This document shows positions 43,723-54,600 of a DNA stretch of 60,000 nt, one piece after another (position 1 is the first letter of the stretch; each line of letters begins with the position of its first letter). The notes under the pieces are model-generated. The model searched no databases. It was not told where the DNA came from and saw only the letters and a list, made by a program, of their open reading frames with translations. The stretch lies in the NCBI RefSeq assembly GCF_026151205.1, contig NC_087083.1, forward strand, positions 5,808,460 through 5,868,459, given 5' to 3'. The DNA comes from Bolinopsis microptera (lineage: Eukaryota; Ctenophora; Tentaculata; Lobata; Bolinopsidae). A program made the translations under genes and the position numbers.

Positions 43723-44790
43723 GGCAACTTGGTCGTTTACCACCTGACAGTCTATGCAACGTCTATGCAACGTCCGTGCAACAACAAAAGAACCGTCTAT
43801 GCAACGTCTATGCAACGTCCCTGCACAATGAACACTCTATGCACACTCCCTGCACGGTCAGTCTATGCAACGTCTATGCAACGTCTATGCAACGTCTATG
43901 CAACGTCTATGCAACGTCCCTGCACAGTACCATATGAACACCGGCTACTAGCCGGCTACTAACCGGCTAGTAGCCACTTTTGTAATAACAGCTCCTCAAC
44001 TTCACATTAACAACCGGCTACTAACCGGCACTTGAAAAGTGGTCACTAGCCGGCTACTAACCGGCTACTAGCCGGCTAGTGACCACAAAGTGGCTACTAA
44101 CCGGCTACTAAGCGGTCACTAGCCGGCTATTAGCCGAGCTCTAAAGCAGACCTACTAGTAGCCGGTTCCAAACCGGTTCCAAACCGGCTACTAGCCGGCA
44201 CTTAGAAAGCGGTCACTAGCCGGCTACTAACCGGCTACTAACCGGCTAGTAACCACCAAGTGGCTACTAACCGGCTACTAACCGGTCACTAGCCGGCTCT
44301 AAAGCAGACCTATTAGTAGCCGGTTCTAAACCGGCTTCTAGCCGGCACTTGAAAAGCGGTCACTCGCCGGCTACTAACCGGCTACTAACCGGCTAGTAAC
44401 CACCAAGTGGCTACTAACCGGCTACTAACCGGTCACTAGCCGGCTATTAGCCGAGCTCTAAAGCAGACCTACTAGTAGCCGGTTCCAAACCGGCTACTAG
44501 CCGGCACTTAGAAAGCGGTCACTAGCCGGCTACTAACCGGCTACTAACCGGCTAGTAACCACCAAGTGGCTACTAACCGGTCACTAGCCGGCTCTTAAGC
44601 GGACCTACTAGCCGGCACTCGAAAAGCGGTCGCTAGCCGGCTACTAACCGGCTACTAACCGGCTAGTAACCACCAAGTGGCTACTAACCGGTCACTAGCC
44701 GGCTCTAAAGCGGACCTTCTAGTTCCAAACCGGCTACTAGCCGACACTTGAAAAGCGGTCACTAGCCGGCTACTAACCGGCTACTATTTG
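43723..44790 (+). repeat. Left long terminal inverted repeat
   Basis: Outer part: GTCTATGCAAC and CCCTGCAC units. Inner part: repeated CCGGCTACTAACCGG and GAAAAGCGGTCACTAGCC blocks, forming tandem higher-order units of about 150-200 bp. It pairs with 48243-49138. Confidence 0.92.
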
Positions 44791-44964
44791 AAACTTGTTA
44801 TTTGAAACAAATTGTAAATGTAAAGCACAACGTAAATGTAAATACCACATAATCAATCAAAATGATGCTCGCAAATCTTTGCACGTGCAAGTTCATGTAG
44901 TAATCATCGTTACCATGGTTACTATACAAATTCCGTTTTTTACCTAACAAATATAATTCTCTGA

Positions 44965-45357
44965 ATTAATTGCCCTGATAACAGAAGGAACCATCACACC
45001 CTCCTCTCTCTGATAAAGCGTTACATCAACCCTGGTACTACAATCCTATCAGACCGCTGGAAAGGCTACACACACCTGAATCGCCATGGATATATCCACC
45101 TCACCGTGAATCATCGACGTGGATTCATCGACCCTGCAACGGGCGTGCATACAAATACCTGTGAAGGTATGTGGTACCACGCTAAGCGTCACATGAGAGG
45201 GGGGCACGGACGAACCAGGACTGATTCAGCTGCAATGGACTTGGCACTCTGTGAATTTATGTGGTTGAAGAGATTTAATCTTACACGTTCTGATGTTTCT
45301 GTTCGTAAGAGTTTTAACTTTGAGATTCCTGAGCTCATGAAAAGAACCTTTGGTTGA
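44965..45357 (+). pseudogene. Truncated Merlin/ISXO2-like DDE transposase
   Basis: A 131-codon frame matches the C-terminal half of ISXO2/Merlin transposases: TLLSLIKRYINPGT, ILSDRWKGY (second catalytic Asp), TVNHRRGFIDPATGVHTN, then CEGMWYHAKRHMRGG (the catalytic Glu) and a closing CEFMWLKRF. The N-terminal half with the first Asp is missing: an in-frame stop lies just upstream and the left inverted repeat begins 175 bp away. It therefore cannot act alone, unless an unseen exon supplies the first half. Confidence 0.85.
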
Positions 45358-47076
45358 ATAATGGGAAGTTTAATGATTATCTAAAATATATAATTGATGT
45401 TGTATTGCATTTAATGAAGTCGTAGATATATCATAATTTTGCAAACTAACCAGATTAATTGTTTTATTTCATGAGGACACTATAATTATTTATATTATAT
45501 ATATTTGCTACCATTTTACTGACACCAGGGCATCAACTTTAACACGACGTTCCGCAAAAACCGTAAAAGATATAATACTCAAATTTGTTATGACTGGGTC
45601 AAATGCCTTAATGGCCTTCAAATCAACATAAAAAAATAAGCAAGAATTTCGCCGCGGTCACACCACGCACGATCAATTTTCCCTGCTCAAACCGTTAATG
45701 TTTGCAATGAAAAGTTTAATCTTATTGAGTCAAAAAAAATAGGATATTGCATTATTTTGTTGTCATGTCATAAGTTACGAAAATATTCAGTAATAATATA
45801 AGTTGCTTAATTCATAAGTACAATGTTTTTAATCGTAATTTATCATTGCGCGCGTGCAGGATTATAATCGAATATTTAGTACGCCGCGCACAAATGTGGG
45901 GCTAATTTATTTAAATGGCATCGTTTGACAATTGAAATTCGCGTTGGATAAAACAATTAATTAACACATAGCTGTCGTCGCGCGCAGCAAAACAAACGCC
46001 AATAATACCCCCAATTTATGCAGAGTGGTCTATATTGTGAAGGCGCAGACTTTTGTCATAGACGTAGGATCATTTTTTCACCTCATATATCCAAACCCGA
46101 TTACTTATTCCGATCCCTACGATCTTTTTGCCTTCGGCAAGAGCAGGGAAAAAAATTGGCCAAGAAATAAGAATTTTAGTGCCCAAAATTCGGACTTCCA
46201 AGTGGTGTCAAAAACGTGAATTAAATAGGTAATAATAATTTTCACTGGGAGACTTTGCGGCAGGAAACTGATCCGGCCTCCTAAAGTCTTGACACCACTT
46301 TAGGGTTAATGGGTTCCTGCTAGTGTTAATAACAGGTAGCTAAACCTTTGTGGCAAGTGTTGTGTGAGTGCTAGCTTCACTGAGCTTATTTGGCCAATTT
46401 AGCCTGAGCAAGCTAGCTCGAATTTCTCACGCAGAACTGTTTACATTGGTTAATAGAGACATTGGTTAATAGTGACCACGGTTGTGGTTAGGGTTATGAA
46501 TAGCTTCGGGGTTAGGGTTAAGGTTGGGATTAGGGTGTCTGTAAAACCGTTTTGTTTGGCTGCAAAACCATAAAAACGGCACGTGAAAATTTGGGCGAGC
46601 GAATTAGTTAGAGCCGATTTCTATACATGGCGCTAGCCAGCGCTAGCAGTAGCCGGCACTAGCAGTAGCTGACGAACAATATCGCAACTATATTGCGCTG
46701 GCCTGCGCTGGCTGACGAGTAATATCGCAATTATTACATTTTGAAAATAGACGAATGCTCCGCTTGCTCCCACTTTACTAAGAAACGATCTATAAACCGA
46801 ACCGAAACTGATGGATCCCAAATTATTTATGATATGGGACGCATCAAGTATCATAGTCATTTTTTAATCCTTTTATCAAGATTGTTTAGGTTATATCCCT
46901 CCTTTTGCATAAGAATCCCTGCAGGGACGTGATCAGTGAAAACGATGTGATCCCCAATTGAGTTCTAACGGATCACCGCAATCGTTAGGATTTGACGTGA
47001 CACCATGCATGATAGATCAGATCAAATAACCATGGGTATAACGAGCCCTGACGGACCTGCAGGCCTTTCCAAAAAC
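45358..47076. other. Internal non-coding part of the giant-TIR element
   Basis: AT-rich with no supported gene. It contains telomere-like GGTTAGGG units at 46488-46532 and a cluster of GCGCTAGC/GCTGGC palindromes at 46628-46720. Confidence 0.45.
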
Positions 47077-47084
47077 TATATAAG
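47077..47084 (+). promoter_or_regulatory. TATA box of the passenger gene
   Basis: TATATAAG lies 80 bp before the ATG at 47164, implying transcription start near 47107 and a leader of about 55 nt containing a repeated CTTTAC motif. It supports 47164 over the further-upstream in-frame start at 47005. Confidence 0.6.
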
Positions 47085-47163
47085 TAGCATTAGCCACCAA
47101 CTTATTTATCCCTCGTTCTTTACATCGTTCTTTACTATACATCATTCTTTACTCTTAATCAAC

Positions 47164-48156
47164 ATGCGGACCAGAAGAAACAGATATACCGCTCCTACAC
47201 CTGCTCCTAAATGCGATCACTGTGGGTCTACCGGTCACATCTCCTCAATCTGCTCCAGAAGGACTTACAGTCCCGACCTTCCCTCCCTCAGATGTACTGC
47301 CTGCATTCGGACTGTTAGAAGCGCTTACAGAGAGGACCCAGATTATCTACAGATTATAGTACACATCGATCCGTGCTCCCTGCACTCTACACCCACAATT
47401 CGACCAAACAGACCTATCCCCACCACCAATCACCGACTTAGAACCTCTTCTACTTCAAGACCTACCCCACCCCCTCCTCCTCCCACTGTTCCAGGACTAG
47501 CTCCTCGTACCGCTGCTGCTCCTCAACCGCCTCAACCTCCAGCTCCTCAACCTCCAGCTCCTCAACCTCCAGCTCCTCAACCTCCAGCTCCTCAACCTCC
47601 AGCTCCTCAACCTCCAGCTCCTCAACCTCCAGCTCCTCAACCTCCAGCTCCTCAACCTCCAGCTCCTCAACCTCCAGCTCCTCAACCTCCAGCTCCTCAA
47701 CCTCCAGCTCCTCAACCTCCAGCTCCTCAACCTCCAGCTCCTCAACCTCCAGCTCCTCAACCTCCAGCTCCTCAACCTCCAGCTCCTCAACCTCCAGCTC
47801 CTCAACCTCCAGCTCCTCAACCTCCAGCTCCTCAACCTCCAGCTCCTCAACCTCCAGCTCCTCAACCTCCAGCTCCTCAACCTGCTCCTGCACAGCAACC
47901 TGTTACTGATCAACAACCTGCTCCCAATTCTCCTCAACCTCGTGCTCAGCAAGCTGCTCCTGGACACCAACCTGCTACTGATCAGCAACCTGCTCCCAAT
48001 GCTGCTGCTCTGCCTACTGGTCGCAGAACGAGGCGGATATTTTCTTTAGACGGGGTTATAGCGGAATACGACGCCGTTGTGCAGCTAGTCAACTCTGGTC
48101 TCTCAAAGTCTGCCGCTCTGGAGCAGATACTTCTCAAGAAAGCGATGTATCGCTGA
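47164..48156 (+). CDS. Passenger protein: zinc knuckle, PPAPQ repeats, HTH-like tail
   Basis: 330 residues from ATG 47164. Near residues 15-32 a CCHC zinc knuckle reads CDHCGSTGHISSIC (C-x2-C-x4-H-x4-C), and two CxxC cysteines follow at SLRCTACIRT. The middle is a perfect 15-bp repeat, about 23 units of PPAPQ, then a Q/A/P-rich stretch. The C-terminus (SLDGVIAEYDAVVQLVNSGL, SKSAALEQILLKKAMYR) is predicted helical and resembles the helix-turn-helix tails of some transposon-associated proteins; that likeness is my inference. It lies inside the Merlin-type element, just before the right inverted repeat. A DNA- or RNA-binding accessory protein is plausible. I do not recognise the family. Confidence 0.7.
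   Translation: MRTRRNRYTAPTPAPKCDHCGSTGHISSICSRRTYSPDLPSLRCTACIRTVRSAYREDPDYLQIIVHIDPCSLHSTPTIRPNRPIPTTNHRLRTSSTSRPTPPPPPPTVPGLAPRTAAAPQPPQPPAPQPPAPQPPAPQPPAPQPPAPQPPAPQPPAPQPPAPQPPAPQPPAPQPPAPQPPAPQPPAPQPPAPQPPAPQPPAPQPPAPQPPAPQPPAPQPPAPQPPAPQPPAPQPPAPQPAPAQQPVTDQQPAPNSPQPRAQQAAPGHQPATDQQPAPNAAALPTGRRTRRIFSLDGVIAEYDAVVQLVNSGLSKSAALEQILLKKAMYR
47536..47880 (+). repeat. Perfect 15-bp coding minisatellite (PPAPQ)
   Basis: About 23 identical 15-bp units without a single substitution. The long frames on the opposite strand (EELEV and RSWRL repeats) are by-products. Confidence 0.97.
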
Positions 48157-48242
48157 AGCAGCAAAAGTTGACCTACCAGGTGTCCAACACGCACTGCTGC
48201 AACTACGAGACGTCAGACTTCCTAGTGTTTACACCTTCGGTC

Positions 48243-49138
48243 ACTAGTAGCCGGCTAGTGACCGCTTTTCAGGTGTCGGCTAGTAGCCGGTTTGGAACTA
48301 GAAGGTCCGCTTTAGAGCCGGCTAGTGACCGGTTAGTAGCCACTTGGTGGTTACTAGCCGGTTAGTAGCCGGTTAGTAGCCGGCTAGCGACCGCTTTTCG
48401 AGTGCCGGCTAGTAGGTCCGCTTAAGAGCCGGCTAGTGACCGGTTAGTAGCCGGTTAGTAGCCACTTGGTGGTTACTAGCCGGTTAGTAGCCGGTTAGTA
48501 GCCGGCTAGTGACCGCTTTCTAAGTGCCGGCTAGTAGCCGGTTTGGAACCGGCTACTAGTAGGTCCGCTTAAGAGCCGGCTAGTGACCGGTTAGTAGCCG
48601 GTTAGTAGCCACTTGGTGGTTACTAGCCGGTTAGTAGCCGGTTAGTAGCCGGCTAGTGACCACTTTCTAAGTGCCGGCTAGTAGCCGGTTTGGAACCGGT
48701 TTGGAACCGGCTACTAGTAGGTCTGCTTTAGAGCTCGGCTAATAGCCGGCTAGTGACCGCTTAGTAGCCGGTTAGTAGCCACTTTGTGGTCACTAGCCGG
48801 CTAGTAGCCGGTTAGTAGCCGGCTAGTGACCACTTTTCAAGTGCCGGTTAGTAGCCGGTTGTTAATGTGAAGTTGAGGAGCTGTTATTACAAAAGTGGCT
48901 ACTAGCCGGTTAGTAGCCGGCTAGTAGCCGGTGTTCATATGGTACTGTGCAGGGACGTTGCATAGACGTTGCATAGACGTTGCATAGACGTTGCATAGAC
49001 TGACCGTGCAGGGAGTGTGCATAGAGTGTTCATTGTGCAGGGACGTTGCATAGACGTTGCATAGACGGTTCTTTTGTTGTTGCACGGACGTTGCATAGAC
49101 GTTGCATAGACTGTCAGGTGGTAAACGACCAACTTCCC
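48243..49138 (-). repeat. Right long terminal inverted repeat
   Basis: Reverse complement of 43723-44790, with small differences in unit number. The GCATAGACGTT array at 48950-49115 mirrors the left outer array. Confidence 0.92.
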
Positions 49139-49146
49139 TAATCCAG
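49139..49146. repeat. 8-bp target-site duplication, right
   Basis: TAATCCAG, identical to 43715-43722. Confidence 0.8.
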
Positions 49147-49406
49147 GTAGGCCGGTTCAGATTAGCACGATTGGCCGTTGATTACCTACGTAATCAACAT
49201 TTTCTTTTTTACCCTCTATAATAATAACATTTGACATGGACAATATTTTAATTCAAATTCCACTAAATTTCACTCTGATAGTGATAAAGTAAGACGTAAG
49301 TAGTTTGAAAGGTGATTGGCCGGATATCATAACAATGATTTCGGTTTATCATGATCAGGGTAGCATGAAACGTAAAGAAAAATGATTTCCAGGGAAAAAA
49401 GTCAAA

Positions 49407-49429
49407 GGGGGGGGGGGGGGGGGGGGGGG
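49407..49429 (+). repeat. Homopolymer of 23 G
   Basis: Uninterrupted G run followed by AGGG. It could form a G-quadruplex and is a likely site of sequencing length error. Confidence 0.97.
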
Positions 49430-49520
49430 AGGGTGATCAGGCTATGATTACGTAATATTGTTATCAGGAGGGGGGTTGGGTCTTGATTACGGAGGGGGAA
49501 AAATTGTTTAAAATATTGAT

Positions 49521-49762
49521 TACCTTACTCGGGAATATTATGACTGGGATAAAGTGGTGGGTTTTGGAAAATTCCGCCATATTTTTCCCGGTCATTAATT
49601 TTCCCAGTCATAAATTAACCCGCTATAATGTTCCCGAGTAAGGTAAACTAATAATAATACATTTTGATGCTTGGTGGGTTTTGGAAAATTCCGCCATATT
49701 TTTCCCGGTCATTAATTTTCCCAGTCATAAATTAACCCGCTATAATATTCCCGAGTAAGGTA
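49521..49762. mobile_element. Small TIR element with an internal 88-bp direct repeat
   Basis: The left end TACCTTACTCGGGAATATTA is the complement of the right end. An 88-bp block (GGTGGGTTTTGGAAAATTCC...) occurs at 49556-49643 and 49674-49761, nearly identical. The ends flank a mostly complementary interior, so this is a MITE or the overlap of two copies. The transposase family is unknown. Confidence 0.7.
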
Positions 49763-50458
49763 CGTAATATGTGAACGATCCTTTACTCTTAGTCGACAGT
49801 ACACACCCCAATCAATGTATGGAAAACTGCAAACATTCACATGACGATGACGTACCCCACTTAAGGAATTGTGCGAGAAGATGAACAAGGGCAAAGATGA
49901 GGAAATAAAATATTATTAAAATATTCTTAACAATATCATGAGATTGTTAAGATAATCTATTACTATAATACTAATAATTCCAAAATGTCTGTGTGGTCTC
50001 GGCCGAAGGCAAGGGTTATTATACTAGTCAATCTATATTATAACTTTATAACAAACGTTAGCGACCTCAATACGGACAACAGTTCATGAGGCCGAGGATA
50101 AAGGAAATATTTCTTCTCGGTCCCCACAAAAGATAATCTTTAGAAGTGGAACATCGAGTTCCGTTCTGGCGAGGTCTGACGAGCTGGGAGGAACTTTCGA
50201 GATCGTCTGGAAGGGATGATCTAAAAGCAAGCACTGCTCAGTATTTATACTTATAGCTAATCTAACAGTTCTAACTAGACTAACGAGCCACGATTTTCGA
50301 GATTTTCGCCGCGATTTCGCCTAGTTTGGCATGTCGCGGTGTCACGATTTTTGGCCTAAATAATCGCGATTTTCTTTTGTCCTTGCTCATTAACAGCAAG
50401 CTCTATTCTTACCGAAATAAAAACCGAGATTAAAGAGCTAAAACTCACGATAACTGAG

Positions 50459-51544
50459 ATGACCCCTGCAACTAAATCAACCGGGAGCTGCCAGGTAGCA
50501 ACAAAATGCTCAAGTGGCGCAGATCTACTGAAAAATCTGTCAAAAGCTACCCATGACACCAGCATGCTCCTGGAGAAATCTGAAATAGGTCTGAAAGGGC
50601 TCACACAAACCCTCAAAGACACTATGTCTGTAAAGAAGGATCTGGAAGTTTGGAGTCAGAGTGTCTTCAAAAGGGAAGAGAATGAAAAAATCAATGAAAT
50701 CCATGAAATCATCTCTGCCTCAAATTTCAGAAACAACCAGGCAGACCCAGCTCCATATGTTAGCCAAAGCTATGTGAGACATATCCCCAGGTCACCAGCT
50801 GACACACGGACTAACAGTGACATCCCCGGGCTGTCACCTAATCAGGGACGGTCTTCCTACAGGAGAGAAGACTTAGAACCCAGACAAAAAGGCAAGATAA
50901 TCACAAAAGAAACTGCAACAACTCCTCGCAGCACAGGGAGATCCAAAAGAGCGAGTAACCCAGTACAGCGCCAACAGAGAATTGTTCTCCTCTGTGACTC
51001 GACCATGCGAAGCTTTAAACCTGACGAGTTTCCAAAGAGGTATAATGTCTCTGTAATATACAGGCCAAGTTTGAAAGAACTTGACTCGTGCCTCGAACGA
51101 ACAGTAGAAGAGATCTCAAACCTTAATCCAGATGCAGTGTACATTCACCTTGGTACTCGGGACATCCTGGAAGGCAACAAGGCTGATACTGTGGTGGGGT
51201 CATTAATCAAGTCTACTGAAAAGATCCTTAGACAGACCTCACAACACTGCCAAATATTCATCTCTCACCCCTTTCTCCGCGACCATCCTGGAGAGGAATG
51301 GGGTAAGAATAGTCGACTCAACACAGAGGCAATCAGAAATCTTAAAGATGACAGTGAAAAGGCTGATTTCTGGATGAGATCAAGAGAAAACAGAAACAAC
51401 AACTTCTACCCGGGGGGATCGGATATCCCACACGACTATCTGTTTGTCCCAGATCAACCTCATCTAAATGACAGAGGTATCAGAGTAATCATGGGAAACT
51501 TCAAGACAAGTCTCAATAGTACATTTAGCAGGGACCGTACTTGA
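50459..51544 (+). CDS. LINE ORF1 with SGNH-esterase-like domain
   Basis: 361 residues from ATG 50459. The frame is open for about 33 codons further upstream, with a helical TEIKTEIKELK pattern, so the protein may begin earlier. The N-terminal third is helical and likely forms a coiled coil. The C-terminal half resembles the esterase (SGNH/GDSL) domain of some LINE ORF1 proteins: IVLLCDSTM replaces the GDS block, VYIHLGTRDIL the third block, and DQPHLNDRGI supplies the Asp-His pair. The nucleophile block is CDST, not GDS, so activity is uncertain. The family role is thought to be membrane or lipid interaction of the particle. Confidence 0.78.
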   Translation: MTPATKSTGSCQVATKCSSGADLLKNLSKATHDTSMLLEKSEIGLKGLTQTLKDTMSVKKDLEVWSQSVFKREENEKINEIHEIISASNFRNNQADPAPYVSQSYVRHIPRSPADTRTNSDIPGLSPNQGRSSYRREDLEPRQKGKIITKETATTPRSTGRSKRASNPVQRQQRIVLLCDSTMRSFKPDEFPKRYNVSVIYRPSLKELDSCLERTVEEISNLNPDAVYIHLGTRDILEGNKADTVVGSLIKSTEKILRQTSQHCQIFISHPFLRDHPGEEWGKNSRLNTEAIRNLKDDSEKADFWMRSRENRNNNFYPGGSDIPHDYLFVPDQPHLNDRGIRVIMGNFKTSLNSTFSRDRT

Positions 51545-51639
51545 ATTCTAGTCCCTCATTCTCAGCTCCTCCAAATCTTCCGAGTTCTCTTCTTCTTTCC
51601 TCCTCTCCTCTTGCCTCTCTCATCTTCTATACCTGACTG

Positions 51640-54600
51640 ATGAACATCGTCAACGGTATAATTTCCTGGAATGTTGCAAACATTCATGGCTTGCTCGGAA
51701 ACAAAGTTGAGGATCCCGAATTTGTCAAAATCATCAGTCCAAATGATATAATCTGCCTCCAAGAAACCGGATGCGAAGTTTCCCTGAATGGATACAAATC
51801 CTATAGTGACATCCGCAAATCAGGTAAAGGAGGAGGAGTAACCACTTTGGTTAGGAACACAATTGTGGAATATTGCTCTCTGGATAAATGCACACTCACT
51901 GCGGACCATACAATGAATATTGTCATTGTTAAAATCACTGATCCCGACAGCAGTCTCAACACCTTTGTTGTCAATAGCTACATCCCACCTACAAATAGCA
52001 AACAGAAAAACCGCACTAACTGCTCCGAGGCAAACTTTGATGCCCTTCAGGAAAAAATAACCAGCATCAAGAATAACCCCAGTGATGAGCTATTACTTCT
52101 TGGTGACTTTAATGCCAGGATAGGAGTAGCTCCAGATTTTCATATGTATGACAGAGCGGACGAATTCGAGCTCTTTCCAGAAACTGGCAGGTCTTCCGAC
52201 TTCATGGTTATACCTGACGTGGCACCTATATCTCAAAATAGGAACAGCCAGGACAAAATTACCAATAGACACAAAAACCTTTTGCTTGACCTCTGTGGAT
52301 CACAAAACCTCCTGATCCTTAATGGACGTACCATCGGTGACTCTGCTGGAAAATACACATGCTACAAGTGGAACGGAAACAGCGTAGTGGACTACTTCAT
52401 TGCATCAACATCCTTTCTTCACCGTGTCAAGAGCCTCTCAGTGGGTGAGCACACTCTGTTCTCCGATCACAATCCAATCTTACTCAGCCTTTGGCATAGA
52501 CGAAGGGCCCCTCAAAGGAGTAGTCAAGCTCCCACCAGTATCTACGAAGAAGCTCCCTTTCGATACAAGATCACAGAAGAGGGCTTAGCCAACTTCACAA
52601 AATCATTTGAAGAGCCTGAGTTCATTCAAAGAATCTCCCAACTGACCAAAGATGTCGAATCCACTCCAAAAACCCATGAGGCAGTTGAAGCACTGAATAG
52701 GCATATTACAGAACTCATAAACGATGTCGCTAAAAAAGAGTTTGATATCTCTAAACAAACTAAGAATCCAAAACCTAAGTTCGCCTCATGGTTTGACGGC
52801 AAGTGTCACACTGCACGACGCCTTTTCAAACGGTCAATAAAAATTGTCGACAATAATCCTGATAACCAGAGAATCAAAACACGGCATCGTGCCAACTCTA
52901 GAGGATATCGAAAGATTGTCAATAAGAAAAGAGATGACTTCTTCAATAGCCTTAACAAGAAGATTAAAAACGGTAAAACTATATCCTGGAGAGATTTCAA
53001 GAAGCTTAAGAACTACAAGAAGGAAGAAGTCCAAACTGAAACGGAGCAACTCAACTCTTTCCATCAGTTCTACTCTGAGCTATATTCTGACAATCATCCA
53101 ACCGTAGACACTCTCACTAAAAGAGCTCTCCTCGAAGAAGCCAACGCCCTATCCGAGGGATCTGCCCCTAATGAGTCACTGAACAGCCCATTTACATCGG
53201 ATGAGCTGAACGCTGCGCTAGGCGAACTCAAATCGGGCAAAGCATCTTCTTTTGACCACATCAGCAACGAAATGCTCCGGGGTCTGAGCATGAATATGAG
53301 GTCGCTCCTCCTCAAACTCTTCAATTTGTGCCTGGAGACAGGAGTCTACCTCTGGAGTAAAAGTGTGATCACACCAATTCACAAAAAAGGGTGCATCAGG
53401 AACCCTGACAACTATAGAGCAATAGCAGTCTGTAGCTGTATCGGAAAACTGCTCTCTACGATGCTGCTATCTCGGCTCGTTAATCACCGCCAAATCTCAC
53501 ATCCTGATCCACCCAATCAAGCAGGCTTTACCAAAGGAAGTCAATGTAATGACCATATATTCACGCTGATGTCCACCATAGAAAAATACAAGAAAGTCAA
53601 AAGTAAAATATATGCAGTGTTCATTGATCTTCGCAAAGCTTTCGATCTAGTCTGCAGACAAGCTCTCATGTTCAAACTAGCCTGCTATGGTGTCAATGGT
53701 GGCTACTACGACATCATCAAAGACATGTACAGCAAATCAGAGGGTCATATCAAGATGAATGGGAAAATCAGTGAAGCATTCAAGATCCTTAAAGGAACTG
53801 AACAAGGACACCCACTTAGCCCTGAGTTTTTCAAAGTTTACTTTAAAAAGCTTTCTGACCTCCTCAACGAAGCTACTGCGAACTGTCCGACACTCGCTGG
53901 ACTTTCAGTGACTCACCTAGCGTGGGCTGATGATCTAGTAATCCTCGGCCTAGATCCTGAGTCTCTCCAAAAGTTGCTTACGATTATTGGGGACTACTGT
54001 AACGAATGGGGTCTGGAAATCAATATCTCCAAAACCAAATTCATGGTCTTCAATGGCAAAGGACCAGACATCCCAAATTGGCGTCCTTCCATTCACGAAA
54101 GAGATATCGAGATGGTCTCCAGCTACTGCTATCTTGGGATTATTATAAGCAGCACAGGGAAATTTCGGCAAGCAACTGACTCTCTATACCGTAAAGGACT
54201 TGGAGCTTACTTCAGCTTGAGAAGCACTATAGACCGGAGATTCGTTGATGCATCCTGCCTTAACAAATTATTTAACACCCTTGTTAAGCCGATTTTACTT
54301 TACGGCTGTCAAGTTTGGGCCCCGGTTCTACCCACCGTCAATAAGGTCCTCTCTAGCTTCAGCAAGTTTCACAATCTTGATCATGCGGTCTCTCACATCG
54401 CTAAACAGCAACTTGAGCAAGTGCATCTACGACACCTAAAATACCTTCTTGGTATAAACAGAAGGGCAGTCAATGCTACAGCCTGGGGAGAAACTGGCTC
54501 ATACCCAATCATTATTGAAATGTTGAAACTGAGTACTAAATATTTCAAAAGAGTTATGAGCCTCCCCTCTACACAACTAGTCAAAGCTGCAATGACTGAG

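Larger units (their letters stand above)
43723..49138. mobile_element. 5.4-kb giant-TIR DNA transposon, Merlin-type
   Basis: Both ends begin with near-identical inverted sequence (GGCAACTTGGTCGTTTACC left, GGGAAGTTGGTCGTTTACC right, read inward) and are flanked by TAATCCAG. The inverted repeats run about 1.07 kb (43723-44790) and 0.9 kb (48243-49138). Each is built of GTCTATGCAAC units at the outside and CCGGCTAGTAGCC-type palindromic units inside. Between them lie a truncated ISXO2/Merlin-like transposase and a separate TATA-driven passenger gene. The GG termini and 8-bp duplication agree with Merlin. It is probably non-autonomous now. Confidence 0.88.
49147..50300. other. Intergenic with a poly-G run and a MITE
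   Basis: A run of 23 G (49407-49429) and a TIR element at 49521-49762. No gene is supported. Confidence 0.5.

Noticed and set aside
47462-47988. Long minus-strand ORFs of EELEV and RSWRL repeats
   Set aside because: Antisense of the perfect PPAPQ repeat; there is no start context or domain.
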